Shown: in pieces, positions 53,118-61,309 of the stretch | Layout: each line of letters starts with the position of its first letter | How positions within the stretch are numbered: position 1 is the first letter of the stretch | Notes under the pieces: model-generated | What the model saw: the letters and a program-made list of their open reading frames with translations, nothing else | The model's database searches: none | Told to the model about the DNA's origin: nothing | Position numbers and translations under genes: made by a program | NCBI GenBank assembly: GCA_964390055.1 | Contig: CAYMGQ010000007.1 | Span: 1 to 64,000 of the forward strand | DNA: 64,000 nt | Direction of reading: 5' to 3' | DNA from: CAYMGQ01 sp964390055 | Lineage (GTDB): Bacteria > Bacillota > Clostridia > Peptostreptococcales > Natronincolaceae

Positions 53118-53160
53118 AACCCCCTATTATATTTCCATATAAACATTGGGGGTTATTTTA
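53118..53160 (+). terminator. Terminator of the DUF1657 gene
   Basis: AACCCCC (53118-53124) pairs with GGGGGTT (53148-53154) with a 23-base loop, followed by ATTTTATTTTTT. Confidence 0.75.
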
Positions 53161-53303
53161 TTTTTTAATAATTCATTCAGTTTGAAGTAGGTCAATATGT
53201 TAAAAAAATATTCCATGATTTTATGATATAAATGGTATATAATATGATAATATAAACTAAAATAGCTATTAAGGGAGCTAATGTGTGGGAGGATATTGGG
53301 CTT

Positions 53304-53774
53304 ATGGGACTGAATATAGTATTATTAGAACCAGAAATTCCGCAGAATACTGGAAACATTGCCCGCACCTGTGTTGTAACTAATACAAGACTACATATTA
53401 TAGGGCCTACAGGTTTTTCAATGGAAGAAAAGGCTGTAAAAAGGGCTGGGCTAGATTATTGGGAACTTTTGGACCTTCGGTATTACAATAACTATTTAGA
53501 ATTTATTAATTACAACAAAAATATTGAATTATATTGTGCTACAACTAAGGCAAAAAGAATTTATAGTGATGCAAAGTTTAAGCAGGGAACATACATAATG
53601 TTTGGTAAAGAAACGAGAGGTATACCCAAGGATATTCTACAAGCAAATAAAGAAAAGCAAATACGGATACCTATGCTTAATTGCCAACAAGCAAGGTCAT
53701 TGAATTTAGCTAATTCTGTTGCTATTGTTACATATGAGGTTCTTAGACAATGGGGCTATCTCAATTTAATATAG
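53304..53774 (+). CDS. trmL: tRNA (cytidine/uridine-34-2'-O)-methyltransferase
   Basis: SpoU-family enzyme that 2'-O-methylates the wobble base of two leucine tRNAs using S-adenosylmethionine. The protein is 156 residues, normal for TrmL. It has the knot-fold pattern LNIVLLEPEIPQNTGNIART near the start, MFGKETRGIP in the middle and RIPMLNCQQARSLNLANSVA at the C-terminus (parts). GTG 53283 is in frame, but ATG 53304 matches the family start and has GGGAGGA upstream. Confidence 0.92.
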   Translation: MGLNIVLLEPEIPQNTGNIARTCVVTNTRLHIIGPTGFSMEEKAVKRAGLDYWELLDLRYYNNYLEFINYNKNIELYCATTKAKRIYSDAKFKQGTYIMFGKETRGIPKDILQANKEKQIRIPMLNCQQARSLNLANSVAIVTYEVLRQWGYLNLI

Positions 53775-53805
53775 GATATTTTATTTTTATAAGGGGGTAA
53801 TAATT

Positions 53806-54657
53806 TTGTCAAACATTCAAATTATAACTGATAGTATGACTGATATACCTGATAACCTTGTGAGGGAAAATAACATTATGGTAGTTCCCCTAACAGTGAT
53901 ATTTAAGGATGGGGAGTATCGAGACGGTATTGATTTAACTAAGGAAGAGTTTTATAATAAATTAAGCAATCAAAGGGAACTGCCTAAAACTTCTCAGGTT
54001 TCACCCAATACCTTCATGCAGGTTTTTCAAGAATTACTAGAGGATGGCAAGGAGATAATCTGTGTCAATGCATCATCAAGGGCTAGCGGGACTTATCAGG
54101 CAGCAGTAATGGCTAAAAATGAACTTCAAAATGACAAAATTCATGTTTTTGATAGCATGGCCTTATGTTATGGTGCTGGTTTTTTTGTGCTTGAGGCTGC
54201 TAAAATGGCTAGAAGTGGATTAAGTGTTGAAAAAATATTTGCCAGATTAAACGAACTTAAGGGTAGGGTTGATCATATTTTTACCGTGGATACCTTGGAG
54301 TATTTGAAAAAAGGAGGTAGAATAAATCCTATGAAGGCTACCATAGCAACAGTTTTAAATGTAAAGCCTATATTGACTGTGGTAGAGGGCCTGGTGGAAC
54401 CCCTAGATAAAGTTAGAGGTAGTAGAAAAGTCATAGGAAAAATGATGGACTTGGCACAGGATAGAGGTAGGGACTTTTCAGAGCAAACAGTGGCTGTGGC
54501 TCATGCCAATAATCTGGAAAGGGCGGAGGAATTAATGGAGGCTGTAAAAAAAGAGCTAAAACCTAAGAAAGTGATTTTAACCGAGATTGGCTGTACAATA
54601 GGGACCCATGCAGGTCCTGGCACAGTAGCAATTTTTTACTATCGGAAATCCATATAA
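53806..54657 (+). CDS. DegV family fatty-acid-binding protein (second copy)
   Basis: A 283-residue DegV paralogue: IITDSTMTDIPDNLV-type start (IITDSMTDIPDN), LPKTSQVSPNTFMQVFQELL, CVNASSRASGTYQAAVMA, HVFDSMALCYGAGFFV, DTLEYLKKGGRINPMKATIA and CTIGTHAGPGTVAIFY. TTG start at 53806 after AAGGGGGTAATAAT. It lies between trmL and grdX; the gap to grdX is 51 bases, so the glycine reductase transcript may start at or before it. Not a recent duplicate of the copy at 48177 because many positions differ. Confidence 0.9.
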   Translation: MSNIQIITDSMTDIPDNLVRENNIMVVPLTVIFKDGEYRDGIDLTKEEFYNKLSNQRELPKTSQVSPNTFMQVFQELLEDGKEIICVNASSRASGTYQAAVMAKNELQNDKIHVFDSMALCYGAGFFVLEAAKMARSGLSVEKIFARLNELKGRVDHIFTVDTLEYLKKGGRINPMKATIATVLNVKPILTVVEGLVEPLDKVRGSRKVIGKMMDLAQDRGRDFSEQTVAVAHANNLERAEELMEAVKKELKPKKVILTEIGCTIGTHAGPGTVAIFYYRKSI

Positions 54658-54708
54658 AGATTATCTATTAAATTTTTGTAGGAAATATAGGCTAGTGGGG
54701 GAAAATAA

Positions 54709-55095
54709 TTGAGAAAAATAAGGCTTATAACCAATAATCCAAGGGTTCTTTTAAAATTAAGGGAAAAATTTGCAATTACTTTCATAAGGGGTAACCTTAT
54801 GGAAGTTTTAATTCAAAGCAGAGATTTAATACATAAGGGTTATATCTTGTTAACTCATCCGCTATCCGGTAGTGTTAAGCCTAATGAGAGTCCATATAAA
54901 AGTATTTTAATAGAAGAAGGGACAGGAACACTTGACATAGATTCTCTAAGAATAATAGAAAATAGCATTGCAACAGCTGAGAAATTTGTTAAAATAAGAA
55001 AAATACCCACTTGGCCCAAGTCTATATTGGAAGATTTTAGTGAAATAGATTATAGTTTAATAAAAAATGCTAGTATGGCCATAAAAAATGGTTAA
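54709..55095 (+). CDS. grdX: GrdX protein
   Basis: A 128-residue cytoplasmic protein matched by order and pattern to GrdX of glycine reductase loci: RLITNNPRVLLKLREKF, a VLIQSRDLIHKGYILLTHPLSGSVKPN-like stretch (LTHPLSGSVKPNESPYKSI) and a final SLIKNASMAI segment. It contains no cofactor motif, and its role (regulatory or assembly) is not established. TTG start at 54709 after GGGGGAAAATAA. First gene of the canonical grdX-trxB-trxA-grdE-grdA-grdB-grdC-grdD order. Confidence 0.82.
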   Translation: MRKIRLITNNPRVLLKLREKFAITFIRGNLMEVLIQSRDLIHKGYILLTHPLSGSVKPNESPYKSILIEEGTGTLDIDSLRIIENSIATAEKFVKIRKIPTWPKSILEDFSEIDYSLIKNASMAIKNG

Positions 55096-55158
55096 TTTGC
55101 TTTATTTGAGGTAATTAATACAAATGATACTAATGACCAAAGATGAGAGGTGTGGATT

Positions 55159-56112
55159 ATGAGTAAAGTGTATGATGTTATCATAATTGGAGGAGGACCA
55201 GCTGGCTTGTCGGCAGGCCTATATGCTGCTAGGGGCAAAATGGCCACCTTAATTTTAGAGAAGGAAAAAGCTGGAGGGCAAATTGTTGGAACGGAGGAAG
55301 TGGCTAATTATCCGGGGTCTTTATTGGATGATACGGGTCCCCAATTAATAGACAGGATGGTTAAACAGTGCGAGAAATTTGGTGCAGAGATAAGAAAGGA
55401 TAATATTAGCCAGGTAGAATTGCAAGATGAAATCAAGTTATTAATAGGGGAAAAGGAAACCTACAAAGCTAGGTCTATAATAATAGCTTCCGGTGCTAGT
55501 CCAAGATTATTGAATGTGCCTGGTGAAAAGGAGTTTACTGGTAAGGGGATCTCCTATTGCGCTACATGTGATGCTGATTTTTTCACAGATTTTGAAGTTT
55601 TTGTTATAGGTGGAGGAGATTCTGCTATCCAAGAGGCCATATATTTGACCAAATTTGCCAGAAAGGTTACTGTGGTCCATAGAAGGGATGAATTAAGGGC
55701 AGTAAAATTTGTCCAGGAAATGGCCTTTAAAAATCCTAAGATAGAGTTCCTATGGGATAGTGTTGTGGAGGAGATCAGGGGTGAGGGGATAGTAGAATCA
55801 ATAGTTTTTAAGAATGTTAAGACTGGACAAACTACTGAATATAAAGCAGCCGAGGAAGATGGAACCTTTGGAATTTTTGTTTTTGTAGGCTATATACCAC
55901 AAACAGATGTTTTTAATGGAAAAATTGAAATGGACGAAAGTGGTTATATTCCCACTGATGATAATATGAAAACCAATATAGCAGGGGTATTTGCTGCCGG
56001 TGATTGTAGGGTTAAATCATTAAGACAAGTAGTGACAGCCGTGGCTGATGGGGCAATTGCAGCCACCCAGGCAGAAAAATATATTCAAGATAATTTTGAT
56101 ACAAATATATAA
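55159..56112 (+). CDS. trxB: Thioredoxin reductase
   Basis: NADPH-dependent flavoprotein that reduces thioredoxin, 317 residues. It has the FAD motif IIIGGGPAGLSAGLYAARG, the redox pair in SYCATCDADFF, the NADPH motif VFVIGGGDSAIQEAIYL, and the final FAD motif VFAAGDCRVKSLRQVVTAVADG (in parts). Upstream frame reaches GTG 55150, but ATG 55159 after GAGGTG gives the family N-terminus. In this locus it feeds electrons to TrxA and then to the selenoproteins of glycine reductase. Confidence 0.93.
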   Translation: MSKVYDVIIIGGGPAGLSAGLYAARGKMATLILEKEKAGGQIVGTEEVANYPGSLLDDTGPQLIDRMVKQCEKFGAEIRKDNISQVELQDEIKLLIGEKETYKARSIIIASGASPRLLNVPGEKEFTGKGISYCATCDADFFTDFEVFVIGGGDSAIQEAIYLTKFARKVTVVHRRDELRAVKFVQEMAFKNPKIEFLWDSVVEEIRGEGIVESIVFKNVKTGQTTEYKAAEEDGTFGIFVFVGYIPQTDVFNGKIEMDESGYIPTDDNMKTNIAGVFAAGDCRVKSLRQVVTAVADGAIAATQAEKYIQDNFDTNI

Positions 56113-56163
56113 AGCTATATTTGAATATTATAATCTTAATTTTTATTTAAAGGAGGTGAAAAA

Positions 56164-56481
56164 ATGCTAGAGGTTAATAAAGATACCTTCCAGGAAGAGG
56201 TACTAGAGGCAGAGGGTCCAGTTTTGGTAGATTTTTGGAGTGATGGATGTGAACCATGTAAGGCATTAATGCCTGAAATTGAAAGTCTTGCAGCCCAATA
56301 TCAGGATAAAGTCAAATTCGTTAAACTCAATACAACTAAGGCAAGAAGATTAGCAATTAAACAAAGAGTATTAGGCCTACCTACAATTGTCATGTATGAA
56401 AATGGGGAAAAAGTCCAGGAGATAACTGGGAATGATGCCAATAAAGAAAATATTGAAGAAATGATTAAAAAGCACCTATAA
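56164..56481 (+). CDS. trxA: Thioredoxin with CEPC active site
   Basis: A 105-residue thioredoxin-fold protein. The active site reads WSDGCEPCK, so the usual WCGPC is changed to GCEPC: the tryptophan is moved and glycine is replaced by glutamate. The cis-proline segment LPTIVMYENG and the buried aspartate region (LVDFWSDGC) are kept. Variant thioredoxins beside glycine reductase genes are known. It should pass electrons from TrxB to GrdA/GrdB. ATG follows AAAGGAGGTGAAAAA, 51 bases after trxB and 45 before grdE. Confidence 0.92.
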   Translation: MLEVNKDTFQEEVLEAEGPVLVDFWSDGCEPCKALMPEIESLAAQYQDKVKFVKLNTTKARRLAIKQRVLGLPTIVMYENGEKVQEITGNDANKENIEEMIKKHL

Positions 56482-56526
56482 TATAGGCATATTGACAAAT
56501 TATAAGATGGGAAAGAGGTGAGAATA

Positions 56527-57813
56527 TTGAAATTAGAGTTGGGAAATATAAACATCACAGATGTGAAATTCGCTGACAATACTATGATTAAGGATTCTAT
56601 TCTCTATGTTAATAAAGAAGAAATGATCAAGGCTATTAATGAGGATCCCCGTATCAAAAGTATTGATATTGAATTAGCCCATCCAGGAGATGAAGTAAGA
56701 ATAACTCCGGTGAAGGATGTGATAGAACCTAGGGTAAAGGTAGAGGGTCCGGGCTCTATATTCCCGGGGATGTTAGGCAAGGTTGATACTGTTGGAAAGG
56801 GACGTACCCATGCCTTGAAAAATGTTGCCGTTGTTACGGCCGGCAAAATAGTTGGCTTTCAAGAGGGTATCATAGATATGTCAGGACCAGGTGCCAAATA
56901 TACACCATTTTCCACATTACATAATATAGTTTTAATTGTAGAAGTTAAAGAAGGTACAAAGCAACATGATCATGAGGCTATTGTGAGGTTAGCTGGATTG
57001 AAAGCTGCAAAATATCTTGGTGAATTTGCAAGGAATGTTATGCCAGATGAAATTAAGTCCTATGAGACAGGACCATCTATTGAATCTTCAGGCAAATATA
57101 CGGATCTGCCCCGGGTTGCTTATGTATATATGTTGCAGACTCAAGGTTTATTGCATGATACCTATGTCTATGGTGTGGATGCTAAAAATATAGTTCCTAC
57201 TATTTTGTATCCTACGGAAATCATGGATGGTGCTATTATAAGTGGTAACTGCGTATCTGCCTGTGATAAAAACCCTACATATATCCATCAAAACAATCCA
57301 ATTATCGAGGATCTTTATGAAAAGCATGGAAAAGAATTAAATTTTGTTGGGGTAATTATAACTAATGAAAATGTATATCTAGCAGACAAGGAAAGGTCTT
57401 CAAATTGGACAGCCAAACTTTGTGAATTCCTAGCCCTAGATGGGGTGATTATATCCCAGGAAGGTTTTGGAAATCCCGATACCGACTTGATTATGAACTG
57501 TAAAAAAATCGAAGATAAAGGGATTAAAACTGTTATAGTAACTGATGAATTTGCAGGTAGGGATGGTGGATCTCAGTCTTTGGCGGATGTAGATGTAAAG
57601 GCCAATGCAGTTGTCACCAACGGTAATGCCAATGAAGTTATTGTTTTACCTCCCATGAAAAAAACTATTGGCAGTACAGAATATGTGGATGTTATTGCGG
57701 GAGGATTTGATGGTAGCTTTAAGGATGATGGCAGTATAGAGGTTGAGATACAGGCAATTACTGGAGCTACTAATGAAACTGGTTTTTGGAATTTAACTAG
57801 TAGAAGCTACTAG
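56527..57813 (+). CDS. grdE: Glycine reductase complex component B, alpha/beta proprotein
   Basis: Precursor of the 22- and 25-kDa subunits of protein B, 428 residues. The cleavage site is in SGNCVSACDKN: with TTG 56527 as start, the cysteine is residue 242, the known position where self-cleavage makes a pyruvoyl group that binds glycine as a Schiff base. Other landmarks are RVKVEGPGSIFPGMLGKVDT, AGRDGGSQSLADVDVKANA and AITGATNETGFWNLTS. GTG 56518 is in frame but AGAGGTG fits 56527. Works with GrdB and hands the carboxymethyl group to GrdA. Confidence 0.95.
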   Translation: MKLELGNINITDVKFADNTMIKDSILYVNKEEMIKAINEDPRIKSIDIELAHPGDEVRITPVKDVIEPRVKVEGPGSIFPGMLGKVDTVGKGRTHALKNVAVVTAGKIVGFQEGIIDMSGPGAKYTPFSTLHNIVLIVEVKEGTKQHDHEAIVRLAGLKAAKYLGEFARNVMPDEIKSYETGPSIESSGKYTDLPRVAYVYMLQTQGLLHDTYVYGVDAKNIVPTILYPTEIMDGAIISGNCVSACDKNPTYIHQNNPIIEDLYEKHGKELNFVGVIITNENVYLADKERSSNWTAKLCEFLALDGVIISQEGFGNPDTDLIMNCKKIEDKGIKTVIVTDEFAGRDGGSQSLADVDVKANAVVTNGNANEVIVLPPMKKTIGSTEYVDVIAGGFDGSFKDDGSIEVEIQAITGATNETGFWNLTSRSY

Positions 57814-57842
57814 AAAATTACTAAAGAAAGGATGAAAATATT

Positions 57843-58319
57843 ATGGCAATTTTAGATAATCGAAAAATTATCATTGTTGGGGATAGAGATGGTATCCCAG
57901 GGCCAGCCATAGAAGAATGCGTAAATACTACAGATGCCCAAGTAGTGTTTACCGCTACAGAATGTTTTGTGTGAACGGCTGCTGGTGCAATGGATTTGGA
58001 AAATCAACAAAGGATTAAGGATATAGTTGACCAACATGGTGGAGAAAACATTGTGGTCATCATAGGGGCAGCAGAGGCCGAGGCAGCTGGTTTAGCAGCT
58101 GAAACGGTAACTGCTGGGGATCCAACCTTTGCAGGTCCATTGGCGGGAGTCCAGTTAGGGCTTAGGGTATACCATGCAGTTGAACCAGAATTTAAAAATG
58201 AAGTTGATGCAGATGTTTATGATGAACAAATTGGTATGATGGAGATGGTTCTAGAAGTTGACGAAATTATTGAGGAAATGAAGGAAATAAGAAGTGAGTT
58301 TGGTCAGTTTAACGACTAA
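57843..58319 (+). CDS. grdA: Glycine reductase complex selenoprotein A
   Basis: A 158-residue selenoprotein, if UGA at 57972-57974 is read as selenocysteine (residue 44). Upstream codons end TECFV and downstream continue TAAGAMDLENQQ, so the context CFVUTAAGAMD is the known GrdA active-site motif. Sec and Cys42 form the selenide-sulfide pair that carries the carboxymethyl group between proteins B and C. The rest of the protein (VVIIGAAEAEAAGLAAETVT, LGLRVYHAVEPEF) is intact. A conventional stop reading would leave a 43-residue peptide and a separate fragment starting near 57990. Needs SelB, SelC and SelA/SelD encoded elsewhere. Confidence 0.96.
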
Positions 58320-58364
58320 AGTTTTAAATAGATTTCCCATTAAAGTTTGGAGAGGGGGGAAATA

Positions 58365-59675
58365 ATGACTAAAAAGAGGATAGTACATTATATAAATCAA
58401 TTTTTTGCAGGCATTGGGGGAGAAGAAAAGGCGGGTATTAAACCTGAAGTACGGGATGGGGCCCTTGGCCCTGGTTTGGCCCTAAAGGGAGCCTTTAAGG
58501 AAGAGGCTGAGATTGTTGCCAGTGTAATATGCGGTGATTCGTATTTCAATGAAAATCTGGAGGATGCAAAATCTCAAATCCTTAAAATGATAAAAGAATA
58601 TAAGCCTGATTTGTTTATTGCAGGACCAGCTTTTAATGCAGGCAGATATGGGGTTGCATGTGGGACTATATCTAAGGCAGTTCAGGAGGAACTTGGCATA
58701 CCTGTGCTTACAGGAATGTATATAGAAAATCCAGGGGCTGAGATGTTTAGGAAAAGCATCTATATCGTGGAAACCGGAAATTCTGCAGCAAGTATGAGAA
58801 AGGCTGTCCCTAATATTGCAAAATTAGGTATTAAACTATTAAAGAATGAGGAGATTGGTTTACCCCAGGAAGAAAAATATATGTCCAGGGGCATAAGAAA
58901 AAATTACTTTGCCCAGGAAAGAGGTTCTAAAAGGGCTGTGGATATGCTATTAAAGAAACTAAGAGATGAAGATTTCGTGACTGAATATCCTATGCCAGAC
59001 TTTGACAGAGTTGAACCTAATCCAGCGATTAAGGACATATCAGAGGTAAAGATAGCTCTTGTGACTTCGGGTGGTATTGTGCCTAGAGGTAATCCAGATA
59101 AAATTGAATCTTCCAGTGCCTCTAAATATGGAAAATATGATATTTCCGGTGTGGGGGAATTAATGGATAATGCCTATGAAACAGCCCATGGCGGGTATGA
59201 TCCTATATATGCCAATGAGAACCCTAATAGGGTCTTACCCCTTGATGTTTTAAGGGATCTTGAAAAAGAAGGCATTATAGGACAAGTCCATAGATATTTT
59301 TATTCTACTGTGGGCAATGGGACATCTGTGGCTAATTCCCAAGACTTTGCTAGGGAAATTGTCAAGGAATTAAAGGCTGATGGTGTAGATGCAGTAATAT
59401 TAACCTCTACATGAGGAACCTGTACACGTTGTGGAGCAACAATGGTAAAAGAAATTGAAAGGGCAGGTATACCGGTTGTGCATATTTGTACCGTGGTACC
59501 TATTTCATTAACAGTTGGGGCAAATAGAATAGTTCCGGCTGTAGCTATTCCCCATCCCCTAGGAAATCCAGCCTTGGATGAGCAGGATGAAAAGACCTTA
59601 AGAAGAAAGATAGTAGAACATTCTTTAGAGGCTCTTAAAACAGAGGTGGATGGACAAAAGGTTTTCGAAAATTAA
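58365..59675 (+). CDS. grdB: Glycine reductase complex component B, selenoprotein gamma subunit
   Basis: A 436-residue selenoprotein with UGA at 59412-59414 read as selenocysteine (residue 350): ...AVILTST-U-GTCTRCGATMVKEIERAG... The neighbouring sequence after the Sec is the expected U-GTCTRCGA. With GrdE it takes the glycine amino group off and forms the Se-carboxymethyl adduct passed to GrdA. ATG 58365 follows GGAGAGGGGGG; TTG 58347 is not needed. It ends with a terminator-like hairpin before grdC. Without Sec insertion the gene would be mistaken for two ORFs. Confidence 0.96.
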
Positions 59676-59678
59676 AAG

Positions 59679-59713
59679 ATTTGCCAGCTGGAGGATTGCA
59701 GCTGGCAAATTTT
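59679..59713 (+). terminator. Terminator-like hairpin between grdB and grdC
   Basis: ATTTGCCAGCTG (59679-59690) pairs perfectly with 59699-59710 around an eight-base loop and is followed by TTTT. It lies just after the grdB stop and may cut or attenuate transcription to set subunit ratios. Confidence 0.8.
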
Positions 59714-59754
59714 AAATAAGATCAATTTAAAAATAATAATGGAGGTGGAATACA

Positions 59755-61296
59755 ATGTCTTATGCAGTAGTAAAAGGGACATCTTATGTGTTGATACACA
59801 CCCCCGATATGATAATGCATAATGGGACAACCCAAATAACTGAAAGATTGGCTAATCCAAATAGTGAGTATTTGAAAGATTTGCCAAAACACTTACGAAA
59901 ATATGAGGAGGTTGTAAATTACCCTCCCAATCAGGTATATATAGGCGGGTTAAAACCTGAAGATTTAAAAAAATATGAGATGCCTTGGTATAAGAAAAAG
60001 GTGGAAGGGGCCCAACGCTTTGGACCATTCGGGGAGATTATGCCCCAAGACGAATTCTTGGCTTTAATGAAAATTGTAGATGCCTTTGATTTGGTAAAAT
60101 TAGAGGAAGCCTTTACTAAAAAAATGAAGGAGCGCCTAGGCAAACACCCACTAATAAATGAAGCCCTATTAGACAAGTTAAAGGAAGGCACAGATATCCA
60201 GACTATCCAAAGAGCTATCAAGGAACAAGAGGCAGAGCCTTTGTATTATGAGGATCAAATAGTGGGTTGTGTTAAAAGGGCCCATGAAATAGACCCTAAT
60301 TTAAATGCCCATATTATGCTGGAAAATATTGTGGTAAAGGCATCGGGAGTATTATCATTTTTGCATTTAATAGAGAAAAATGATATTGATGTATCAGAAA
60401 TAGACTATGTAATTGAATGTTCTGAAGAGGCCTGCGGAGATATGAATCAGAGGGGTGGGGGGAACTTTGCAAAGGCTATAGCAGAAATGGCTGGTGCTAT
60501 AAATGCAACTGGGTCTGATACAAGGGCATTTTGTGCGGCTCCTGCACACGCAATAATAGAGGCAGCAGCCCTAGTGAAGGCAGGAGTATACGAGAACGTT
60601 GTAGTAGTTGCAGGAGGGGCTACTTCTAAATTAGGCATGAATGGAAAGGATCATGTAAGAAAGGACATGCCTATTTTAGAGGATGTGATAGGTGGATTTG
60701 CCATATTAGTAAGTGGGAATGACGGTGTCAATCCTGTCCTAAGAACAGATTTATTGGGCAGGCATGTGGTTGGTACTGGTTCATCACCCCAGGCAGTGAT
60801 AACCTCCTTAATTACGGCACCCTTAGATAAGGGCGGATTAAAGATAACTGATATAGATAAATACTCTGTGGAAATGCAAAATCCTGATATTACAAAGCCG
60901 GCCGGGGCAGGGGATGTACCGGAGGCAAACTATAAAATGATTGCAGCCTTAGGTGTTAGGCGGGGGGAAATGGAAAGACAGGATGTAGCCACCTTTGGAC
61001 AAAGGCATGGAATGCCCGGATGGGCACCCACCCAAGGACACATTCCTAGTGGAGTACCCTATGTAGGCCATGGGAGAGAAGCTTTATTGCAAGGAGAGAT
61101 AAATAAAGCTATGATTGTTGGCAAAGGGAGCCTGTTTCTGGCTAGAATGACTAACCAATTTGATGGTGTATCAATTATTATGGAGAAAAACCATGGACAA
61201 AGCGATAAAGAGGGAATGGACATTACTAGGGATGATATAAAAACAATGATTGCCCAAGCTATGAGAAACTTTGCTTCCCATTTACTGGAGGAATAA
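59755..61296 (+). CDS. grdC: Glycine reductase complex component C, beta subunit
   Basis: A 513-residue subunit of protein C, which converts the Se-carboxymethyl-GrdA to acetyl phosphate. Recognised by VKGTSYVLIHTPDMIMHNGT at the start, CSEEACGDMNQRGGGNFAKA, the DTRAFCAAPAHAIIEAAALV region with a cysteine in the thiolase-like active-site context, and a late GHIPSGVPYVGHGREALL. The fold resembles beta-ketoacyl synthase III. ATG follows GGAGGTGGAATACA. The gap to grdD is only 13 bases. Confidence 0.95.
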   Translation: MSYAVVKGTSYVLIHTPDMIMHNGTTQITERLANPNSEYLKDLPKHLRKYEEVVNYPPNQVYIGGLKPEDLKKYEMPWYKKKVEGAQRFGPFGEIMPQDEFLALMKIVDAFDLVKLEEAFTKKMKERLGKHPLINEALLDKLKEGTDIQTIQRAIKEQEAEPLYYEDQIVGCVKRAHEIDPNLNAHIMLENIVVKASGVLSFLHLIEKNDIDVSEIDYVIECSEEACGDMNQRGGGNFAKAIAEMAGAINATGSDTRAFCAAPAHAIIEAAALVKAGVYENVVVVAGGATSKLGMNGKDHVRKDMPILEDVIGGFAILVSGNDGVNPVLRTDLLGRHVVGTGSSPQAVITSLITAPLDKGGLKITDIDKYSVEMQNPDITKPAGAGDVPEANYKMIAALGVRRGEMERQDVATFGQRHGMPGWAPTQGHIPSGVPYVGHGREALLQGEINKAMIVGKGSLFLARMTNQFDGVSIIMEKNHGQSDKEGMDITRDDIKTMIAQAMRNFASHLLEE

Positions 61297-61309
61297 GGAG
61301 TTGATATAA

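Noticed and set aside
54658..55158. Glycine riboswitch before the grd genes
   Set aside because: No tandem aptamer pattern and too little space between degV, grdX and trxB.
57975..58319. grdA and grdB as pseudogenes or sequencing errors
   Set aside because: Both UGA codons fall exactly at the selenocysteine positions of the families and the frames on both sides are fully intact.
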